Shown here piece by piece: positions 7,936-16,383 of a stretch of DNA of 64,000 nucleotides. The stretch is from a virus. Position numbers and translations under genes: made by a program. The notes under the pieces are model-generated. The model ran no database searches and was not told the DNA's origin. It saw only the letters and a list, made by a program, of their open reading frames with translations. Each line of letters begins with the position of its first letter. Positions within the stretch are counted from its first letter, which is position 1. Location of the stretch: positions 22,090-86,089 of the IMG/VR virus record IMGVR_UViG_3300037086_000458. One strand, 5' to 3'.

Positions 7936-9296
7936 TATCCTTGTTCTCCACTACCCATAACGGATTTAAGATCGTCGAGTTCCTCTTTACCATCTTCAGA
8001 TATTTCAACGGAATCAATTTTGTCATCTACCTCAACTTCTAAAGAGTCATCGTCGAGTATAGATCCTTTTAACTGACTCCTAAGTTTATTCAATTCCTCG
8101 AGGTCATCTTTGGAAAGATCCTTTTCATCCATACCCTCAAGTTCCTTTTTCCTCTCTATCATAGCTTCTGTGCTGGCTGATGGGATAAGGTATGGGGTTA
8201 CTGCTTCCAATATCTCAGAGTGTTCCTCTAAGTATTTAACAACATTCATTCTGCCTTGGATGTTAAAACTATACTTACCGTTAGGGTCTTCCCAGGAGAT
8301 ATATCCAGCAGCTTTATCTTTGAATACCTTTGTATTTTCCCCAAGATAAACTAAAGACAAGATATTATCTACACCTTTTCCGAAAGTAATGTAAATAGGT
8401 CCAGATTTATAGGCTACATCAAATTTATTTTTTACACATATAGCTTTAACCATCTGGCTGACCATTTTCTTTTCGCTTAATCCAGAGAGATTGCTAACAC
8501 CCATTACGCTTTCTCTTTCACTGGTTTGCTTAAGCTCTATCCTTACGGTCGTGTAATATTTAGGTGCCTGACCTCCTGAGCTTATTTTCTTAGGACCACC
8601 ATGCATCCCAGGCATCGAAGACATTTTAATATCTACACGGGTTTGATTGATAAGTACAAGGGCAGTGTTGTACTTGTCTAATCTTTTTGTTATCCAATTC
8701 AAAAATTGGCTTGTAAGCTTTGCATGTTTTCCTATCTGGACCATTTTTGTTGGATCTTCGTTATCTTCAGATTCAGGAATCATACCGGTAACTGAATCTA
8801 TGACTATAATAGCTGGGTGATAAGCTACCATGGCTTTGGCTATTTTTTCCACGCCACTCTCAAAATTCATGGGAGTAATACCAAAAAAATTTGGGGAGTT
8901 TGTATCAATCCCTAAATTTTCTACGTAAGTTTTTTGTAGACGAAGGCTGTGTTCAAAATCTGCCCATACTACAGGCTCCCCAGCATCCAAAACATTTTTG
9001 CAAGCGAGGAGGGCTAGTGTAGTTTTACCCGTAGCTTCATCACCAAATATTTCTGTTACACCGCCTCTGGGGAATCCACCTGGTTCGTTATTTAAAGAGC
9101 CATTCCCTATTAATCGGTTCAATATAAGAGAACCAGTAGGTATGACTTCTATTTTTTTCATATGGAGATAAGTGCCTTCTTTCTCACACTCGGCCCTTAA
9201 CTCTTTTTTAAGATCGCCTTTTCCTTTTGGCTTACTTTTATTTTCTTCAGGTTCCGGAGTCTTCTTCTTTCCCCAGGTCCCTTTTTTCTTTTGCAT
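7935..9296 (-). CDS. recA: RecA/UvsX-like recombinase
   Basis: The 453-residue protein has a RecA ATPase core: Walker A GDEATGKT (85-92), the catalytic glutamate segment WADFEHSLRL, Walker B AIIVIDS (162-168) and VLINQTR near 216. The N-terminus is lysine-rich and about 45 residues longer than the core requires, and the last 90 residues are acidic and probably disordered. It would form the strand-exchange filament for repair and recombination-dependent replication. Its start lies 50 bases inside the RuvC-like gene and has AAGGAG upstream, so the overlap is real rather than a misplaced start. Confidence 0.9.
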   Translation of the reverse strand: MQKKKGTWGKKKTPEPEENKSKPKGKGDLKKELRAECEKEGTYLHMKKIEVIPTGSLILNRLIGNGSLNNEPGGFPRGGVTEIFGDEATGKTTLALLACKNVLDAGEPVVWADFEHSLRLQKTYVENLGIDTNSPNFFGITPMNFESGVEKIAKAMVAYHPAIIVIDSVTGMIPESEDNEDPTKMVQIGKHAKLTSQFLNWITKRLDKYNTALVLINQTRVDIKMSSMPGMHGGPKKISSGGQAPKYYTTVRIELKQTSERESVMGVSNLSGLSEKKMVSQMVKAICVKNKFDVAYKSGPIYITFGKGVDNILSLVYLGENTKVFKDKAAGYISWEDPNGKYSFNIQGRMNVVKYLEEHSEILEAVTPYLIPSASTEAMIERKKELEGMDEKDLSKDDLEELNKLRSQLKGSILDDDSLEVEVDDKIDSVEISEDGKEELDDLKSVMGSGEQG

Positions 9297-9951
9297 CCTC
9301 TAATCTCCTTTTGATTTTTTTAAAATCGAAGAACATTTCGTTTTCCCGATAGATATATCCGACATACTCTGTAAATCCTGTTTTTATACCTTTAGTAAAA
9401 GTATGCTTACCACAAAAAACTTCTCGCTCATACTTGCCGAGATCTTCTTCTTTAAGATTTTTTAAAATAAAAAATTTGTAAAATCTTTTTCCAAAATACC
9501 CAGCCCAATAAGCGTCAGCTATGTCGTTTGCTAACCTGTGCCCTTGCATCCCTAAGATGGTTTTGGCGGCATCAACCATATGGGCTTTTCCGACATCTTG
9601 AACACTCAGATCCGGTCTAACCAATTTTTTAAGCTGCTGTGGCGGGAATGCAACAACAAATGTGCCAAGATCCAGGAAGGTTTTATGTATGAATTGATTT
9701 AAAGCAAATAGATGCTCTGCTTCATTACCACCAAAAAAAGGGGCTTCCATCCCAACAATATTGATGTTATGTTCAAGTAGCTTATCCTTAATCTGCTTTT
9801 GCTGTTTAAGAATACGCTGGATTAAAATACCATCAAGTTCGGATGTTTTTAATAAACCCTTATCTATAAGCTTATCGTCTGGGCCATCTATGTCTAAAAC
9901 AACATATCCGGCCTTTCGTAGAGATGGGTCCATCCCTAATATATAGGCCAT
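9247..9951 (-). CDS. ruvC: RuvC-like Holliday-junction resolvase (RNase H fold)
   Basis: The 234-residue protein shows the RuvC acidic residues in order: YILGMDPSLRKAGY, GMEAPFFGGN and RLANDIADAYW. These coordinate metal ions for symmetric cleavage of four-way junctions. The C-terminal 70 residues are extra, basic and rich in Lys/Glu. I use the ATG at 9951 with GGGG six to seven bases upstream. A TTG at 9963 is the only in-frame alternative. A strong terminator hairpin just upstream (9964-9996) separates it from the previous gene, so it may have its own promoter or rely on read-through. Confidence 0.82.
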   Translation of the reverse strand: MAYILGMDPSLRKAGYVVLDIDGPDDKLIDKGLLKTSELDGILIQRILKQQKQIKDKLLEHNINIVGMEAPFFGGNEAEHLFALNQFIHKTFLDLGTFVVAFPPQQLKKLVRPDLSVQDVGKAHMVDAAKTILGMQGHRLANDIADAYWAGYFGKRFYKFFILKNLKEEDLGKYEREVFCGKHTFTKGIKTGFTEYVGYIYRENEMFFDFKKIKRRLEDAKEKRDLGKEEDSGT

Positions 9952-9963
9952 ACATATCCCCAA

Positions 9964-9996
9964 AAAAGGTACCTGTAGGACTTACAGGTACCTTTT
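9964..9996. terminator. Perfect 14-bp hairpin, terminator for the minus-strand gene at 10008
   Basis: Arms 9964-9977 and 9983-9996 pair perfectly (AAAAGGTACCTGTA with its complement) around the loop GGACT. On the minus strand the hairpin is followed by six T residues in total, the classical rho-independent form. It lies 12 bases after the stop of the probable ssDNA-binding protein, as expected for a highly expressed gene, and abuts the start of the RuvC-like gene. The symmetry and flanking A/T runs could allow action in both directions. Confidence 0.85.
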
Positions 9997-10007
9997 AATT
10001 CGGTGTT

Positions 10008-10649
10008 TTAAATGCCTTCCAACACGTCGCCTACAGCAACATCGGTAGCTGCATCCTGTGAGCCAGGAGCATCTACCCCAAGGAGTTCTCTAATCTCTTC
10101 GATACTGAGATCTTGGCCTAGGTTGCTTTTTGCATCTTCTAACACCGCTGGATATTCAGCAAGGACCTTTTTCTGAAGCTCAGGATTCTTTCTCCAGATA
10201 GAGTCATTACAAGCTATGACCTCTATGTTCTGGAATTCCTCCACCTTACACTTGAGCTTTATATCATGTGAAATGAGGGCGAATTCATTATTGGTTTCTT
10301 TAAGAGTATTATACATGCTCTCTCCAAAAACCCATGGAAGGAGTTCCCAACCCATCAACTTTGGTTTGCCATCTTTTACTTGGATATCATAAACAATAAT
10401 TGCGGCTGCTATTCTCCATTTTGGCTTGTTTTTTTCATAGCTGGTAGTGCAACAAATGGCTTTGCTTTCTTTTGTTGATTTACATACAAAGTATTTGTCC
10501 TTATAATGGATCATGGCACCTTTGTATATATTTTTAGGGTCGGTAAAAATAATACCTACGCGGTCTGTTTGACCTTCTTTACCTTTGTAACTCTTGAATT
10601 TTGTGGAACGGATGTCATCTCTTTCCATTCCAAAGGATTCCACTGTCAT
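10008..10649 (-). CDS. Probable single-stranded DNA-binding protein (tentative)
   Basis: The 213-residue protein has no catalytic motif. It contains a beta-rich core with conserved-looking aromatic and cysteine positions (IHYKDKYFVCKS, ICCTTSYEKNKPKWRIA, AIIVYDIQV) followed by helical and acidic C-terminal parts ending DVAVGDVLEGI. An acidic tail after a beta-rich core, a strong dedicated terminator and a position among RecA, RuvC and HU-like genes fit a phage SSB of the gp32-like functional class. This is inference from context. A structural comparison with OB folds would decide it. Confidence 0.45.
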   Translation of the reverse strand: MTVESFGMERDDIRSTKFKSYKGKEGQTDRVGIIFTDPKNIYKGAMIHYKDKYFVCKSTKESKAICCTTSYEKNKPKWRIAAAIIVYDIQVKDGKPKLMGWELLPWVFGESMYNTLKETNNEFALISHDIKLKCKVEEFQNIEVIACNDSIWRKNPELQKKVLAEYPAVLEDAKSNLGQDLSIEEIRELLGVDAPGSQDAATDVAVGDVLEGI

Positions 10650-10660
10650 TGTAACTCTCC

Positions 10661-10981
10661 TTATAGAAATTGTTTTATAAAATCCCCGGGTTTATAAATG
10701 ACACGGTTACCTCTAATTTTTTTTGTAACCATGCCTTTGACTTTTTTGTCAAAAACTTTTTTATCTTTTTCACCAATATTTTTGATAAGTACTGTACCAA
10801 AACCGCTTACAAGGTTTAGTTTTTTATCTTTAAGTAAATTATAGAAAATTTCTTCCGTTAGTTTTTTGTATATTTCTTTTTTTACAGGCTTTGAAAGAGC
10901 CCTCTTAAGTACTTTTTTTTCTATTCCCCTACTGGATAATACATTGATAAGAGTGTCAGAAATAATATCTTCCATAGCCAT
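10661..10981 (-). CDS. HU/IHF-like DNA-bending protein, divergent
   Basis: The 106-residue protein aligns in pattern with HU/IHF. Two N-terminal helices (residues 25-50) are followed by NLVSGFGTVLIKNIG, which corresponds to the conserved GFGTF beta segment. A basic arm (KKVKGMVTKKIRGNRVIY) and the C-terminal KPGDFIKQFL complete the pattern. HU-like proteins bend and compact DNA and help replication and recombination complexes. It starts 3 bases downstream of the stop of the acidic protein encoded at 10985-12211 and is 11 bases upstream of the SSB-like gene. Confidence 0.65.
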   Translation of the reverse strand: MAMEDIISDTLINVLSSRGIEKKVLKRALSKPVKKEIYKKLTEEIFYNLLKDKKLNLVSGFGTVLIKNIGEKDKKVFDKKVKGMVTKKIRGNRVIYKPGDFIKQFL

Positions 10982-10984
10982 AAA

Positions 10985-12211
10985 TTAGAGATTGCTAAGG
11001 TCATCTAAGATATTATCTATGTTCACTTCCCCTGAGATAGTTGCAGTATCTCCTTTTGGTGCAGTCTTAGGACTTTTCTCTTTGGATGAAGGCTCTCCTT
11101 GGCCTGACTTTTTTGCAGGTTTATTGGTGACCACCGGAACATCTTCAGAAAGTATGTCTTCTAAGATAGTGCCCGCGTTACTCTCATCAATTATCTCGGC
11201 AGAAGATCCTTGATCAACATCTATCAAAGTATTCTCCTCTGACCCGACATCAGTAGCTGCTTCTATTTCCGCATCAGCAGTTGATGCGACATTAGTAGGC
11301 CTTGAATCAATATCTACAGGAGCGTCCCCCTCAGAAATATTATCCAAACCGTCTAAAACAGTATCCATATCTAAATCTGAATCCTCACCATCTTCTGGAT
11401 TTTCACCATCAGATGTTTGAGATTCTTCTTCAGATGAGACGCTGTCTGGTTCAATAACCGTTGAACCTTTAGAATCTGTATTACCTAAATCAAAATCTGA
11501 AGTATCTACTTCTGTAGAAGATGACACTTTAGGTTCTTGTAAGGTAACGTCTGACGGCACAGGATCTGATTCAAGCGTAATATCCATATCTTTATTATCG
11601 ACGGTAACATCCTCTTCTTGTTCTATAAATTCTTTTCCTTCTTCAGCTTCGAGACTTCTTTCAAGCGCCTCTACTCCTCCCAAAGCTTTCATTAATTTAG
11701 CTGTATCTTTATCATCTGGTAGGGGCACATTGATCTTAAGAAGGTCACTCATCATCCTGGATTGATCTTGGATGTTTCTCATCTTTTTTATTATAATACT
11801 CTGCTTAGTCTTTATAAGACCAGAGAGACTCCTAAGAGCAAGAATCTTACGGCTAAGTTTATTAAATTCAGCCATACTGTCTTTCATTAATAGCTCTATG
11901 GCTGATTCACGCTCTTTACCGGTTGCATATTTTTTTAGGAGGTCTTGGTTATTGGCGAACTCATTTCTTTTTTTATTATTTATTTCTTCTTCGACTATAC
12001 TCTGGCGTATCTCATAGTTCGTAAGCTCGCGGACTACCTTAGTATTGATTTTGTCTAATAAGTCAAGTGCTTTATCACATTCAACAATTTTTTGATCTAT
12101 ATAATGCCTGTTATAAGTGCTCTGCATCTCCAAAGGGACTTCTATTTTGGAGATTTGATCATAGATAAAATTTGTATCTAAATTCTGTAGAGATTTTTCA
12201 AAGTCGCCCAT
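10985..12211 (-). CDS. Coiled-coil protein with long acidic disordered C-terminus
   Basis: The start is the ATG at 12211 with AGAGG seven bases upstream. A GTG six bases earlier is the only longer option. Of 408 residues, the first 180 or so are helical with several basic coiled-coil stretches (for example SIVEEEINNKKRNEF and LIKTKQSIIIKKMRN). The next 200 are low-complexity Asp/Glu/Ser/Thr/Val sequence with repeated D-x-D elements, followed by a Lys/Pro-rich stretch and a terminal helix (VNIDNILDDLSNL). No family is recognised. It heads the HU/SSB transcript and may be a scaffold or chaperone in replication, but this is unproven. Confidence 0.65.
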   Translation of the reverse strand: MGDFEKSLQNLDTNFIYDQISKIEVPLEMQSTYNRHYIDQKIVECDKALDLLDKINTKVVRELTNYEIRQSIVEEEINNKKRNEFANNQDLLKKYATGKERESAIELLMKDSMAEFNKLSRKILALRSLSGLIKTKQSIIIKKMRNIQDQSRMMSDLLKINVPLPDDKDTAKLMKALGGVEALERSLEAEEGKEFIEQEEDVTVDNKDMDITLESDPVPSDVTLQEPKVSSSTEVDTSDFDLGNTDSKGSTVIEPDSVSSEEESQTSDGENPEDGEDSDLDMDTVLDGLDNISEGDAPVDIDSRPTNVASTADAEIEAATDVGSEENTLIDVDQGSSAEIIDESNAGTILEDILSEDVPVVTNKPAKKSGQGEPSSKEKSPKTAPKGDTATISGEVNIDNILDDLSNL

Positions 12212-12353
12212 AAGCACCTCTGCCTTTATCTTAATTATAGTTTTCTTAACATCTAAATATAATGATGTTGTTATTAATTATTAAAGTGGTTTTTTATTAT
12301 TTTTTAAGCAATTTATTTTGTTATGCCTGTGGTAGTTGGCTCGGGTGTTATTA

Positions 12354-12527
12354 CTAACATTTGTGCTCTGATATAATGAGTGTTAATACATTGTCTCGTA
12401 GTTGAAATGTTTGCTTTGCTCCACAATCAACGCACTCAATCTCAAAAATCTGATCGCCTTTTGGTATATCATACCCATATTTTGTTATATTTTTTGCTAC
12501 CTTCTCGCCCTTCCAAACATTACCCAT
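12354..12527 (-). CDS. Small 57-residue protein with a CVDC metal-binding pair
   Basis: This short gene fills most of the gap between 12212 and 12560. The ATG at 12527 has AAAAGGAG seven bases upstream and the frame runs to TAG at 12354. The peptide begins MGNVWKGEKVAKNITKYG and contains IECVDCGAKQTF, with a final HKC, giving a possible C-x-x-C plus H/C zinc site. The strong ribosome binding site is the main support. The remaining 140 bases to 12212 are AT-rich and hold nothing I recognise. Confidence 0.6.
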   Translation of the reverse strand: MGNVWKGEKVAKNITKYGYDIPKGDQIFEIECVDCGAKQTFQLRDNVLTLIISEHKC

Positions 12528-12560
12528 AATAAACTCCTTTTACTGTTATTTTACATCTTA

Positions 12561-13040
12561 TTATTCTGTAGCAGCTGATTCCAGCTGTGTTATTTCAAAA
12601 AAAGCTTTTTTAGAATCAATATCGTGTTTGGTATCTTTAACATTATTTAAAAATTCAACAGCTAACTCATCATCTATATCGCCAAAAAAATACAGCTCAT
12701 GTATGTCTGCCTGATAGAGTAATTTTAATTCATCTATATGCGGGAAATAAGTTAGAAAGGCAGCTCCTCCAGATCCTTGAACTTCTCTTCCATCGTCTGT
12801 AGAACTTTTTCCAGAGAGATAGGATCTAATTGCTTCGAAGATTGGCGATGTGAAGACTGGGTGTAATTCGGTTGACTCTCTGAATTTTCCAACCTCTTCT
12901 GCAAAGATACACTTGTTGTACCCGATTCCGCAGATGCTCTCTCCTCGAACAATAAGAGCTGCTTTAGGGTTTCTGCATTCTGATAGTTGCTTGGATTGTT
13001 GTACAACTGTCGCAAAGAAGTTCCTTTGTTTTCCATCCAT
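12561..13040 (-). CDS. dCMP deaminase-like protein lacking catalytic residues; overlaps helicase tail
   Basis: The 159-residue product follows the deoxycytidylate-deaminase pattern: an N-terminal helix, NPKAALIVRGESICGIGYN for the first strands, then FTSPIFEAIRSYL where the family has H-A-E, and FLTYFPHIDELKLLYQAD where it has P-C-x-x-C. The zinc ligands H/C/C and catalytic Glu are therefore missing, so it is probably a pseudoenzyme. AAAGGA lies upstream of the ATG. The first 289 bases overlap the helicase gene in another frame. Fold conservation argues that this frame is truly coding. Confidence 0.6.
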   Translation of the reverse strand: MDGKQRNFFATVVQQSKQLSECRNPKAALIVRGESICGIGYNKCIFAEEVGKFRESTELHPVFTSPIFEAIRSYLSGKSSTDDGREVQGSGGAAFLTYFPHIDELKLLYQADIHELYFFGDIDDELAVEFLNNVKDTKHDIDSKKAFFEITQLESAATE

Positions 13041-15244
13041 TCTGCAATCCTTTGTGAAAAAAGAGTGTTTCTTTCTTGGATCTTATCATTTTCAATAGCA
13101 CCAACTATAGCTGACCCTTGCCCAAAAACTATGATTTTTTTTCTAGCCCGGGTAATAGCCGTATATAATAAATTCCTTTGCAGGATACGTTTGCCGTGAA
13201 ATTTAATGAAGGGTAATAGAACAAGGTCATATTCCATGCCTTCCGCTTTATGTACAGTAATTGCGTATGCAAGTTTTAAAAGTTCATCCGCAATCTCTAT
13301 AGGGATATTAACTTCTTTTTTACCCTCATAATCATCTATTTCAACAAGGATGTCTGTAGCTAAAAATTTTATTACCTTACCTATATCACCATTAAACACT
13401 CCTAATTGATAATCATTTTTTCTTATTAAAACTCGGTCTCCTATCCTAATAACTCCTCCATTAACATAAATTTCTCTATCTCCTTCAACTTTTGGGTTCA
13501 AACTTTCTTGAAGGGCTATATTCAGAGTGTCTACAGATAAAGGTCCGCTGTTTCGAGGAGTTATTATCTGGAAAGTCTTCTTAAGACCTTTTGCCTTGAT
13601 CTGATCTTTTAAATCCTTAGCTAATTTTATTATGGTCTTTTCGAGCTCTTTTATGTTCTGGTTCCTTATAAACCATATATCAGCCTTAGGATCGCTTTTA
13701 AATAAAGATAAATCTATATCTCCTTCTCTTATTTTTTTAGCCTCTTTAATAATATCAGACTGCTCCTCTTGCCGGAAGATATTCTTTAGAGAGATAGTCT
13801 TTATGACGTTGCTCTTAATAAGTTCGTTTAAAACACGTCCGGGGCCTACAGAAGGCAGTTGATCGTTATCCCCTACAAACACCAGCTTGGTGTGGGTGTA
13901 GAGGGCAGAAACAAGCCTGTAGAACACTTCCATGTCGACCATGCTCATTTCGTCGATTACTGCAACAGATGTGTCATATTTGTTGTTTATATTATAGTCC
14001 CAGCTGTTACCTTTATATCCAAGTTTCCTATGGATCGTGTAGGCTTCGTACCCAGCTGTTACACCTAATTTTTTTGATGCTATCCCGGTAGGGGTTAAGA
14101 GATCAAAATTTATTTTATTTTTAATCATTAATTCTACGAAAGATTTAATAATCGTGGTTTTTCCCGTACCCGGTGAGCCGGTTACTATTAAAATTTTTTC
14201 TTTTATAAATGATCTTATGGCGTCTCTTTGTTCTTCACTTAACTTAAATGCTCCTGGTTTTGTTGGATCCTGTTGTGATAGCTCATACTCTTCAATGAAC
14301 TTTTCAGTATCTATATGACTTAAATCACAACTATCAGGCTTATTGGCTATTAAACTTAAGATCCTCGCTGATTCGTTCTCATAAAAGAATAAGTTTACCT
14401 CATAATATTTATCACCATTCCTGACCAAATATCCTTCATTTTCTAAATGGATTAAGTGAGCTTCTATATCCTGTAGAGTTATTTCTGAGCTTTTAAATTT
14501 AAAAGTTGTTCCTTGGTTATAGACATTAATTGCTTTTATAATTTGATGATCATATAAAAACAGATGCCCTGAGTTTACAGCTTCTTTAAGGACCCACAAT
14601 ATAAAATGGGTGTATCTTAGCTTATCCTCGGCTGAGAAGTGTAATTTCCCTGCTATAAAGTCACAAGTGGTAAATCCAAACCCAGCGAAGCATAATAGAT
14701 ATGGATTCTCTTTTATTTTGGTCTCAGCGTCTATCCCAAATCGAAGGAGTATCTTTTTAATGTTATTTTCTGATAGTCCTAACGAATAAAGAAATATTTT
14801 TACGCTTTTCTCTTCTCTATGCTCATTCCAGGCTTTGACTATGTTTTGAGCTATTTTTTCACCAATGTTAGGTACTTCGCAGAGTCTTTCCGGATGATTT
14901 TCTATGATATCTTCAAGTTCTTCACCGAAGTGGTTGGCGAGGTCATGTGATTTTATAGGTCCAACGAATTTTGCAATAGACTGAAGATATAAAGCTAAGC
15001 TTATTGTTGAGGTTTTGTCATAGGTGAATGTGTGGGCTTTTGCTCTAAAACCTTTTCCATACTTTGGATGATCTCGATAATCTCCATGTACTTCTATCGA
15101 AACACCCTCTACTATCTCCTGAAAATCGCCTGAGACAGTACTATACTGACCATTTTTATTTTTCAAGATAAAAATTTTGAAGTTGTTGTCTTTTTCTGGG
15201 GATGTCCATACTATCCTGTGGACAGTGCCTGTGAGTGTTTCCAT
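12752..15244 (-). CDS. recD2: RecD2-like SF1B DNA helicase
   Basis: The 830-residue protein has the RecD2 layout. An N-terminal OB-like part (TLTGTVHRIVWTS) and a helix-hairpin-helix region (EVPNIGEKIAQNIVKAW) precede the motor: Walker A GSPGTGKTTIIKSF near residue 355, motif II VIDEMSMVD, motif III GDNDQLPSVGPG, AITVHKAEGMEYD and YTAITRARKK. SF1B helicases move 5'-3' on single-stranded DNA. The family usually ends near the LFSQRI segment (about 735). The last 95 residues are Gln/Ser-rich, probably disordered, overlap another gene and end in KDLEELPF, resembling the acidic SSB tip. Confidence 0.88.
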   Translation of the reverse strand: METLTGTVHRIVWTSPEKDNNFKIFILKNKNGQYSTVSGDFQEIVEGVSIEVHGDYRDHPKYGKGFRAKAHTFTYDKTSTISLALYLQSIAKFVGPIKSHDLANHFGEELEDIIENHPERLCEVPNIGEKIAQNIVKAWNEHREEKSVKIFLYSLGLSENNIKKILLRFGIDAETKIKENPYLLCFAGFGFTTCDFIAGKLHFSAEDKLRYTHFILWVLKEAVNSGHLFLYDHQIIKAINVYNQGTTFKFKSSEITLQDIEAHLIHLENEGYLVRNGDKYYEVNLFFYENESARILSLIANKPDSCDLSHIDTEKFIEEYELSQQDPTKPGAFKLSEEQRDAIRSFIKEKILIVTGSPGTGKTTIIKSFVELMIKNKINFDLLTPTGIASKKLGVTAGYEAYTIHRKLGYKGNSWDYNINNKYDTSVAVIDEMSMVDMEVFYRLVSALYTHTKLVFVGDNDQLPSVGPGRVLNELIKSNVIKTISLKNIFRQEEQSDIIKEAKKIREGDIDLSLFKSDPKADIWFIRNQNIKELEKTIIKLAKDLKDQIKAKGLKKTFQIITPRNSGPLSVDTLNIALQESLNPKVEGDREIYVNGGVIRIGDRVLIRKNDYQLGVFNGDIGKVIKFLATDILVEIDDYEGKKEVNIPIEIADELLKLAYAITVHKAEGMEYDLVLLPFIKFHGKRILQRNLLYTAITRARKKIIVFGQGSAIVGAIENDKIQERNTLFSQRIAEWMENKGTSLRQLYNNPSNYQNAETLKQLLLFEERASAESGTTSVSLQKRLENSESQPNYTQSSHRQSSKQLDPISLEKVLQTMEEKFKDLEELPF

Positions 15245-15487
15245 TTACTTCTTTGATTTTAGATTGATATTAATTTTGAACAGGTGCAGGAAGGTATTCC
15301 GTAGACTCCAAGCTACTAAGACTATCCCGAAGCACATTAATATTACCACCAAGGCTGCACAGAATACTATACCGATCCACCTTATGACTACAAACACCAT
15401 AGGCTCATATTTGCAAAATAAAATGATGCCTATGACGGATAATAAGGTTGGTGTAAAATAAAGAAGACCTTTAAGAACGTTTTTCAT
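15245..15487 (-). CDS. Small membrane protein with two transmembrane helices
   Basis: The 80-residue protein has two or three hydrophobic segments (LYFTPTLLSVIGIILFC, then VIRWIGIVFCAALVVIL and MCFGIVLVAW) and a basic C-terminal tail (ININLKSKK). It abuts the helicase start without a gap and overlaps the upstream KptA-like gene by four bases, so it is co-translated. No function can be assigned. It is too far from lysis genes to call a holin on context. Confidence 0.6.
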   Translation of the reverse strand: MKNVLKGLLYFTPTLLSVIGIILFCKYEPMVFVVIRWIGIVFCAALVVILMCFGIVLVAWSLRNTFLHLFKININLKSKK

Positions 15488-16377
15488 AATACCCCCTTGA
15501 TATACTCTTTTTTTACGTCTGTTATGATATATTCACCCTCTTCATACGTTGAAAATTTTAACCCATCCCCATATGCTTTTTTTGCATCGATTACTAATAA
15601 GGATATTTTGTCATCCATATGTACTGCAAATTTTTTTGCGAAGTTTGTTGCATTGTCCTTATTGCAGTAAAGTTTGATATATTTTTTTGTATTGCTAAAA
15701 ATACCTTTATCTTTCATTTTGTTGGCTAAGTTTGTTAGGGTGCCAAAATAGAGCTCATCAGGAGGGCAGAGATACACTTTCAATTTATATTTAATAAGAT
15801 TTTGGTCTTTAAATATTATTTTTCTATGCTTATCTTTAAAAAAGAGCTCTATGATGTGATTTTTGGTTATGTAGGATAAAAATGGCATTCTTTTTTTGAT
15901 GGTTCCACAAAGATCGTTAACCTTAAAATATCCCTCCGTGTCTTTATCTAAACTAGCAATATTGTTACGTAGAAGATGCACTGAGGAAATAAGAGTGGTG
16001 TCTAAATCACTTTGACTTGAAAATAAGGTGGAGGTTGGCTTACCTACGTGTAATATTTCTGTTGCCTGAACCTGAGAGTCAATGTCATATTTTATGTAAT
16101 CGTCATCTTTAAATGAAATTTTCCTTACCAGATCTTTGAAATAAAATTCAATGATGTGATTTCTGTTGATATAATATAAGGCTGGTATTTTGTCTTTTAA
16201 GGTGGATATTATGTAATTTATTGGAAAAAATCCATCAGAGTCCATAGGAAGATAAGAATAAGCTGAATATAAAATTTCTACGGAAGCAGTTAAAGCCATA
16301 TCAAGATCTTTTTGAGATTTATAGAAAGTAGGAGAAGGTCTAACATCAAGCTCGTTAAGGATCATTTTATTCCCCAT
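15484..16377 (-). CDS. KptA/Tpt1-like RNA 2'-phosphotransferase fold with duplicated N-domain
   Basis: The last 95 residues follow the KptA ADP-ribosyltransferase lobe: ELYFGTLTNLANKMKDKG (family LYHGT), YIKLYCN (family YVHLS) and LLVIDAKKAYGDGLKF followed by EYIITDVKKEYIKG. The first 200 residues are two copies of the N-terminal winged-helix part (14-100 and 113-200; compare NRNHIIEFYFKD with TKNHIIELFFKD). The family Arg-His of the N-domain and the His of H-G-T are not conserved, so activity is doubtful. An in-frame ATG at 16365 has GGGGA upstream and may be the true start. Confidence 0.65.
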   Translation of the reverse strand: MGNKMILNELDVRPSPTFYKSQKDLDMALTASVEILYSAYSYLPMDSDGFFPINYIISTLKDKIPALYYINRNHIIEFYFKDLVRKISFKDDDYIKYDIDSQVQATEILHVGKPTSTLFSSQSDLDTTLISSVHLLRNNIASLDKDTEGYFKVNDLCGTIKKRMPFLSYITKNHIIELFFKDKHRKIIFKDQNLIKYKLKVYLCPPDELYFGTLTNLANKMKDKGIFSNTKKYIKLYCNKDNATNFAKKFAVHMDDKISLLVIDAKKAYGDGLKFSTYEEGEYIITDVKKEYIKGVL

Positions 16378-16383
16378 TTTGAT

